From: Gonocerus acuteangulatus
Taxonomy: Eukaryota > Arthropoda > Insecta > Hemiptera > Coreidae
NCBI GenBank assembly: GCA_946811695.1
Contig: OX328123.1
Location: 29,862,322 to 29,926,321 of the forward strand
DNA: 64,000 bases
Reading direction: 5' to 3'
Shown: piece by piece, positions 56,441 through 64,000 of the stretch
Layout of the letters: each line of letters starts with the position of its first letter
Numbering within the stretch: the stretch's first letter is position 1
Program-made: the position numbers and the translations under genes
The notes under the pieces: model-generated
The model's input: the letters and a program-made list of their open reading frames with translations, nothing else
Told to the model about the DNA's origin: nothing
Databases searched by the model: none

Positions 56441-58011
56441 TATCTGCATGATGCCAATATTTATATGTATGTAGAACCAAATTTGCATACATTCCTACAG
56501 TAATTGAAGCTCATTCCCTTATTTACTTTGGATATCCTCTTTCTGCGTTGGAGTCCTACCCCTTCAATCTGGAATAACTTCATTTATTAATGGAAGGAGA
56601 GATAGAAGTAAAAGATATGGTAGGATTTCGAGGAGGGGGCGTAGGCCACGTGTACGACCCACTTCCTTAACTCCCTCCTACCTACTTCCTTGCAATCTCA
56701 AAGTGCCTATCTCTTTGGGTCAGCAATATATTGCACTATAACCTTCCTGCTTACCAATGTAGATTACTACAAGGTTATCTCAGTAAGCTATCGATATATA
56801 TTGGATTGGAACATGATGCAAAGAGGAACGAATTCTGGAATAACTCTGAAAAAGTGTTTCAGTGATATTTATATCCACTAGGTAAACCTGGAAGATTGAT
56901 AACTGGTGGTAGTAGTGGTTCTTTTAGCACTTTCCTTAGGGTCGTTTGTAGATATTTAGGTTGCGTACATGGAATAATTTTTCTACATATCTACATACAT
57001 ACATATAGTATATATATATTATGATTTAATTTGATGTAAATTTTAATTTAAAAACGAAGTAAATACGACCCACGTTGGATCGCCAATTTGAAATGATTTG
57101 TTTTCTGAATTTAGTAAATAATTTATTTGATCGAAATATAATAAAATAAAAATGATTTATTTCATTTAAAATATATGAAACATGGCTAGCCATGCAAATC
57201 TTACTACTACCAAACAATACAAAATGTGTACTATGTAGCATAAACTACCTTACATCCTCAGGCACTGCTCCAGGTTATAGCCCAGTTATGGGAAAAACTA
57301 ACGATCGACCGGGCGGAGAAGCCTTTTTGATTTAGATTAAGGAAATTTTTGTTCTATTAGCATTCCATATTACTACGAAGTAATAAGATATCTTGTGATA
57401 TATTTAATATTTTTCCAAATATATAAAATGTCCTAAAATATATGTGTTTAATTTTTATATTTTCCCACCACGCATTTAAACTTTCACCCCGTACTATATT
57501 TAAATTGAACCCAGCTGGAGATCTCGCAACAATATACGTATATAGGATGTGGAGGGCGTCATCATCTTTTTTCAACATTCTTCATTTGAGAATTTTTGGA
57601 TGTCACCCAGATAAATTTCTGAACGTTTGCATACATTGAGTGTAAAGATTTTGGGACAGTAGCTTTTGTCTTGGACTTAATCGCAAGTTCAGCGGTGATG
57701 CTGCTTAAGTTCAGCGGTGATGCTACTAATCAACTATAATATTGGTTTTACTGAACTTGCTACGTTGATCCACATTATTTATTTATTTATGTCACACTGT
57801 CAAACACTAGTTATTTTTGTCAAATGCTTTTAAGAGTACCTCCAAAAAGTTAGTTTCAAACTAGTGTTTGTGTTTCCTTAACTAATGGTAAGTTTTTATG
57901 ATCCAAGTCCTGCTATTTTAGAATTTGAGAGATATTCTCGGGCATATGCTTTTATAAAATCAACAAATGTAAAATTTTCATTCATTTTTTTTTTTTTTTT
58001 TTTATGACTAA
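56441..58011. other. AT-rich non-genic stretch
   Basis: Several small frames, none recognised. A 22 bp direct duplication (AAGTTCAGCGGTGATGCT) is at about 57684 and 57706. T-run at 57987-58003 just before the satellite. Confidence 0.5.
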
Positions 58012-61000
58012 GGATTAGGGTTGAGTATAGGTTCTATTCCCGAGAGGATGTGTTAGGTCTGAAAGCGGTTTGGTGTTCAGCAGTTGTTGAGCACGGTGAA
58101 GGATTAGGGTTGAGTATAGGTTCTATTCCGGATAGGATGTGTTAGTCCTGAAAGCGGTTTGGTATTCAGCAGTTGTTGAGCACAGTTAAGGATTAGGGTT
58201 GAGTATAGGTTCTATTCCGGAGAGGATGTGTTAGGTCTGAAAGCGGTTTGGTATTCAGCAGTTGTTGAGCACGGTGAAGGATTAGGGTTGAGTATAGGTT
58301 CTATTCCGGATAGGATGTGTTAGGTCTGAAAGCGGTTTGGTATTCAGCAGTTGTTGAGCACGGTGAAGGATTAGGGTTGAGTATAGGTTCTATTCCGGAG
58401 GGGATGTGTTAGGTCTGAAAGCGGTTTGGTATTCAGCAGTTGTTGAGCACGGTGAAGGATTAGGGTTGAGTATGGGTTCTATTCCGGAGAGGATGTGTTA
58501 GGTCTGAAAGCGGTTTGGTATTCAGCAGTTGTTTAGCACGGTGAAGGATTAGGGTTGAGTATAGGTTCTATTCCGGAGAGGATGTGTTAGGTCTGAAAGC
58601 GGTTTGGTATTCAGCAGTTGTTGAGCACGGTGAAGGATTAGGGTTGAGTATAGGTTCTATTCCGGATAGGATGTGTTAGGTCTGAAAGCGGTTTGGTATT
58701 CAGCAGTTGTTGAGCACGGTTAAGGATTAGGGTTGAGTATAGGTTCTATTCCGGATAGGATGTGTTAGGTCTGAAAGCGGTTTGGTATTCACCAGTTGTT
58801 TAGCACGGTGAAGGATTAGGGTTGAGTATAGGTTCTATTCCGGATAGGATGTGTTAGTCCTGAAAGCGGTTTGGTATTCAGCAGTTGTTGAGCACGGTGA
58901 AGGATTAGGGTTGAGTATAGGTTCTATTCCGGAGGGGATGTGTTAGGTCTGAAAGCGGTTTGGTATTCAGCAGTTGTTGAGCACGGTGAAGGATTAGGGT
59001 TGAGTATAGGTTCTATTCCGGAGAGGATGTGTTAGGTCTGAAAGCGGTTTGGTATTCAGCAGTTGTTGAGCACGGTGAAGGATTAGGGTTGAGTATAGGT
59101 TCTATTCCGGAGAGGATGTGTTAGGTCTGAAAGCGGTTTGGTATTCAGCAGTTGTTTAGCACGGTGAAGGATTAGGGTTGAGTATAGGTTCTATTCCGGA
59201 GAGGATGTGTTAGGTCTGAAAGCGGTTTGGTATTCAGCAGTTGTTGAGCACGGTGAAGGATTAGGGTTGAGTATAGGTTCTATTCCGGATAGGATGTGTT
59301 AGGTCTGAAAGCGGTTTGGTATTCAGCAGTTGTTGAGCACGGTTAAGGATTAGGGTTGAGTATAGGTTCTATTCCGGATAGGATGTGTTAGGTCTGAAAG
59401 CGGTTTGGTATTGAGCAGTTGTTGAGCACGGTGAAGGATTAGGGTTGAGTATAGGTTCTATTCCGGAGGGGATGTGTTAGGTCTGAAAGCGGTTTGGCAT
59501 TCAGCAGTTGTTGAGCACGGTGAAGGATTAGGGTTGAGTATAGGTTCTATTCCGGAGGGGATGTGTTAGGTCTGAAAGCGGTTTGGCATTCAGCAGTTGT
59601 TGAGCACGGTGAAGGATTAGGGTTGAGTATAGGTTCTATTCCGGAGAGGATGTGTTAGGTCTGAAAGCGGTTTGGTATTCAGCAGTTGTTGAGCACGGTG
59701 AAGGATTAGGGTTGAGTATAGGTTCTATTCCGGATAGGATGTGTTAGGTCTGAAAGCGGTTTGGTATTCAGCAGTTGTTGAGCACGGTGAAGGATTAGGG
59801 TTGAGTATAGGTTCTATTCCGGAGGGGATGTGTTAGGTCTGAAAGCGGTTTGGTATTCAGCAGTTGTTGAGCACGGTGAAGGATTAGGGTTGAGTATAGG
59901 TTCTATTCCGGAGAGGATGTGTTAGGTCTGAAAGCGGTTTGGTATTCAGCAGTTGTTGAGCACGGTGAAGGATTAGGGTTGAGTATAGGTTCTATTCCGG
60001 AGAGGATGTGTTAGGTCTGAAAGCGGTTTGGTATTCAGCAGTTGTTTAGCACGGTGAAGGATTAGGGTTGAGTATAGGTTCTATTCCGGAGAGGATGTGT
60101 TAGGTCTGAAAGCGGTTTGGTATTCAGCAGTTGTTGAGCACGGTGAAGGATTAGGGTTGAGTATAGGTTCTATTCCGGATAGGATGTGTTAGGTCTGAAA
60201 GCGGTTTGGTATTCAGCAGTTGTTGAGCACGGTTAAGGATTAGGGTTGAGTATAGGTTCTATTCCGGATAGGATGTGTTAGGTCTGAAAGCGGTTTGGTA
60301 TTGAGCAGTTGTTGAGCACGGTGAAGGATTAGGGTTGAGTATAGGTTCTATTCCGGAGGGGATGTGTTAGGTCTGAAAGCGGTTTGGCATTCAGCAGTTG
60401 TTGAGCACGGTGAAGGATTAGGGTTGAGTATAGGTTCTATTCCGGAGGGGATGTGTTAGGTCTGAAAGCGGTTTGGCATTCAGCAGTTGTTGAGCACGGT
60501 GAAGGATTAGGGTTGAGTATAGGTTCTATTCCGGAGAGGATGTGTTAGGTCTGAAAGCGGTTTGGTATTCAGCAGTTGTTGAGCACGGTGAAGGATTAGG
60601 GTTGAGTACAGGTTCTATTCCGGATAGGATGTGTTAGGTCTGAAAGCGGTTTGGTATTCAGCAGTTGGTGAGCACGGTGAAGGATTAGGGTTGAGTATAG
60701 GTTCTATTCCGGAGGGGATGTGTTAGGTCTGAAAGCGGTTTGGCATTCAGCAGTTGCTGAGCACGGTGAAGGATTAGGGTTGAGTATAGGTTCTATTCCG
60801 GAGGGGATGTGTTAGGTCTGAAAGCGGTTTGGCATTCAGCAGTTGTTGAGCACGGTTAAGGATTAGGGTTGAGTATAGGTTCTATTCCGGATAGGATGTG
60901 TTAGGTCTGAAAGCGGTTTGGTATTCAGCAGTTGTTGAGCACGGTGAAGGATTAGGGTTGAGTATAGGTTCTATTCCGGAGAGGATGTGTTAGGTCTGAA

Positions 61001-64000
61001 AGCGGTTTGGTATTCAGCAGTTGTTGAGCACGGTTAAGGATTAGGGTTGAGTATAGGTTCTATTCCGGATAGGATGTGTTAGGTCTGAAAGCGGTTTGGT
61101 ATTCAGCAGTTGTTGAGCACGGTGAAGGATTAGGGTTGAGTATAGGTTCTATTCCGGATAGGATGTGTTAGGTCTGAAAGCGGTTTGGTATTTAGCAGTT
61201 GTTGAGCACGGTGAAGGATTAGGGTTGAGCATAGGTTCTATTCCGGAGGGGATGTGTTAGGTCTGAAAGCGGTTTGGCATTCAGCAGTTGTTGAGCACGG
61301 TGAAGGATTAGGGTTGAGTATAGGTTCTATTCCGGAGGGGATGTGTTAGGTCTGAAAGCGGTTTGGCATTCAGCAGTTGTTGAGCACGGTTAAGGATTAG
61401 GGTTGAGTATAGGTTCTATTCCGGATAGGATGTGTTAGGTCTGAAAGCGGTTTGGTATTCAGCAGTTGTTGAGCACGGTTAAGGATTAGGGTTGAGTATA
61501 GGTTCTATTCCGGAGAGTATGTGTTAGGTCTGAAAGCGGTTTGGTATTCAGCAGTTGTTGAGCACGGTGAAGGATTAGGGTTGAGTATAGGTTCTATTCC
61601 GGAGGGGATGTGTTAGGTCTGAAAGCGGTTTGGCTTTCAGCAGTTGTTGAGCACGGTTAAGGATTAGGGTTGAGTATAGGTTCTATTCCGGATAGGATGT
61701 GTTAGGTCTGAAAGCGGTTTGGTATTCAGCAGTTGTTGAGCACGGTTAAGGATTAGGGTTGAGTATAGGTTCTATTCCGGAGAGTATGTGTTAGGTCTGA
61801 AAGCGGTTTGGTATTCAGCAGTTGTTGAGCACGGTTAAGGATTAGGGTTGAGTATAGGTTCTATTCCGGATAGGATGTGTTAGGTCTGAAAGCGGTTTGG
61901 CATTCAGCAGTTGTTGAGCACGGTGAAGGATTAGGGTTGAGTATAGGTTCTATTCCGGAGAGGATGTATTAGGTCTGAAAGCTGTTTGGCATTCAGCAGT
62001 TGTTGAGCACGGTGAAGGATTAGGGTTGAGTATAGGTTCTATTCCGGATAGGATGTGTTAGGTCTGAAAGCGGTTTGGTATTCAGCAGTTGTTTAGCACG
62101 GTGAAGGATTAGGGTTGAGTATAGGTTTTATTCCGGATAGGATGTGTTAGGTCTGAAAGCGGTTTGGTATTCAGCAGTTGTTTAGCACGGTGAAGGATTA
62201 GGGTTGAGTATAGGTTCTATTCCGGAGGGGAAGTGTTAGGTCTGAAAGCGGTTTGGCATTCAGCAGTTGTTGAGCACGGTGAAGGATTAGGGTTGAGTAT
62301 AGGTTCTATTCCGGATAGGATGTGTTAGGTCTGAAAGCGGTTTGGTATTCAACAGTTGTTTAGCACGGTGAAGGATTAGGGTTGAGTATAGGTTCTATTC
62401 CGGAGGGGATGTGTTAGGTCTGAAAGCGGTTTGGCATTCAGCAGTTGTTGAGCACGGTGAAGGATTAGGGTTGAGTACAGGTTCTATTCCGGAGGGGATG
62501 TGTTAGGTCTGAAAGCGGTTTGGCATTCAGCAGTTGTTGAGCACGGTGAAGGATTAGGGTTGAGTATAGGTTCTATTCCGGATAGGATGTGTTAGGTCGA
62601 AAAGCGGTTTGGTATTCAGCAGTTGTTGAGCACGGTGAAGGATTAGGGTTGAGTATAGGTTCTATTCCGGAGGGGATGTGTTAGGTCTGAAAGCGGTTTG
62701 GCATTCAGCAGTTGTTGAGCACGGTGAAGGATTAGGGTTGAGTATAGGTTCTATTCCGGAGAGGATGTGTTAGGTCTGAAAGCGGTTTGGTATTCAGCAG
62801 TTGTTGAGCACGGTGAAGGATTAGGGTTGAGTATAGGTTCTATTCCGGATAGGATGTGTTAGGTCTGAAAGCGGTTTGGTATTCAGCAGTTGTTGAGCAC
62901 GGTGAAGGATTAGGGTTGAGTATAGGTTCTATTCCGGAGGGGATGTGTTAGGTCTGAAAGCGGTTTGGTATTCAGCAGTTGTTGAGCACGGTGAAGGATT
63001 AGGGTTGAGTATAGGTTCTATTCCGGAGAGGATGTGTTAGGTCTGAAAGCGGTTTGGTATTCAGCAGTTGTTGAGCACGGTGAAGGATTAGGGTTGAGTA
63101 TAGGTTCTATTCCGGAGAGGATGTGTTAGGTCTGAAAGCGGTTTGGTATTCAGCAGTTGTTTAGCACGGTGAAGGATTAGGGTTGAGTATAGGTTCTATT
63201 CCGGAGAGGATGTGTTAGGTCTGAAAGCGGTTTGGTATTCAGCAGTTGTTGAGCACGGTGAAGGATTAGGGTTGAGTATAGGTTCTATTCCGGATAGGAT
63301 GTGTTAGGTCTGAAAGCGGTTTGGTATTCAGCAGTTGTTGAGCACGGTTAAGGATTAGGGTTGAGTATAGGTTCTATTCCGGATAGGATGTGTTAGGTCT
63401 GAAAGCGGTTTGGTATTGAGCAGTTGTTGAGCACGGTGAAGGATTAGGGTTGAGTATAGGTTCTATTCCGGAGGGGATGTGTTAGGTCTGAAAGCGGTTT
63501 GGCATTCAGCAGTTGTTGAGCACGGTGAAGGATTAGGGTTGAGTATAGGTTCTATTCCGGAGAGGATGTGTTAGGTCTGAAAGCGGTTTGGTATTCAGCA
63601 GTTGTTGAGCACGGTGAAGGATTAGGGTTGAGTACAGGTTCTATTCCGGATAGGATGTGTTAGGTCTGAAAGCGGTTTGGTATTCAGCAGTTGGTGAGCA
63701 CGGTGAAGGATTAGGGTTGAGTATAGGTTCTATTCCGGAGGGGATGTGTTAGGTCTGAAAGCGGTTTGGCATTCAGCAGTTGCTGAGCACGGTGAAGGAT
63801 TAGGGTTGAGTATAGGTTCTATTCTGGAGGGGATGTGTTAGGTCTGAAAGCGGTTTGGCATTCAGCAGTTGTTGAGCACGGTTAAGGATTAGGGTTGAGT
63901 ATAGGTTCTATTCCGGATAGGATGTGTTAGGTCTGAAAGCGGTTTGGTATTCAGCAGTTGTTGAGCACGGTGAAGGATTAGGGTTGAGTATAGGTTCTAT
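58012..64000. repeat. 89 bp satellite, about 67 copies, open at window end
   Basis: GGATTAGGGTTGAGTATAGG recurs at 58012, 58101, 58190, 58279 and onward every 89 bp to the window edge. Units differ at a few diagnostic sites (GAGAGG, GATAGG or GAGGGG; TTGAGC or TTTAGC; GGTATT or GGCATT; GGTGAA or GGTTAA). It is more GC-rich than the rest of the window. Higher-order blocks of 10 units (890 bp) and a larger duplication are visible. No long ORF crosses it. The true array length is unknown. Confidence 0.98.

Noticed and set aside
58012..64000. Telomere because of TTAGGGTT in each unit
   Set aside because: The hexamer occurs only once per 89 bp unit and is not tandem.

Overview
The window is eukaryotic, AT-rich, repeat-dominated DNA, most likely from an arthropod (insect-type transposon families, 5S rRNA- and tRNA-derived SINEs, very many (TA)n tracts). 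The species cannot be named from the sequence. I find no intact host gene. Almost every open reading frame is either a decayed transposon fragment or a by-product of tandem repeats and microsatellites. Layout. 0-6.3 kb: minisatellite (65 bp unit), SINEs, and copies of two non-coding element families called X and Y here. 7.1-9.0 kb: an internally deleted Helitron with exact ends, carrying two nested SINEs. 9.9-20.1 kb: a 5S-SINE with perfect target duplication, a foldback MITE, two more Y copies, large inverted repeats, and three of the four hammerhead-like element copies. 20-27 kb: mostly unique AT-rich sequence, a 32 bp minisatellite, and a hAT-like MITE with another inverted-repeat element inside. 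27.3-28.0 kb: a SINE whose 5' 44 bp plus flank were amplified six times. 28.4-31.4 kb: remains of a DUF4817-type DDE transposon, apparently split by a pogo/Tigger-like element, with a 12-residue catalytic-region segment expanded to 24 in-frame copies. 31.4-34.3 kb: hammerhead-like element next to a second Helitron copy with tandemly repeated ends. 35.6-37.1 kb: two Jockey-like non-LTR retrotransposon fragments, one with an 11 bp target duplication. 38.0-40.4 kb: an 80 bp minisatellite with higher-order structure. 40.7-42.7 kb: mariner remnant and a long palindrome. 43.5-50.1 kb: X elements, one nested inside another, which fixes the family's ends. 55.2-56.4 kb: an inverted-repeat element interrupted by a piggyBac-like element at TTAA. 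58.0 kb to the end: an 89 bp satellite, about 67 copies, continuing past the window. How the parts relate. Three kinds of SINE head (tRNA-like, tRNA-Ser-like, 5S-like) share 3' sequence, which suggests a common mobilising LINE. X and Y share terminal organisation (A-run target, conserved head, subterminal inverted repeats that differ in sequence, internal microsatellite, terminal hairpin), which resembles Helentron-associated elements. The best candidates for something new are the X/Y families, the hammerhead-like motifs in short dispersed elements, and the in-frame amplification of a transposase catalytic segment. All assignments are by eye, without database searches.
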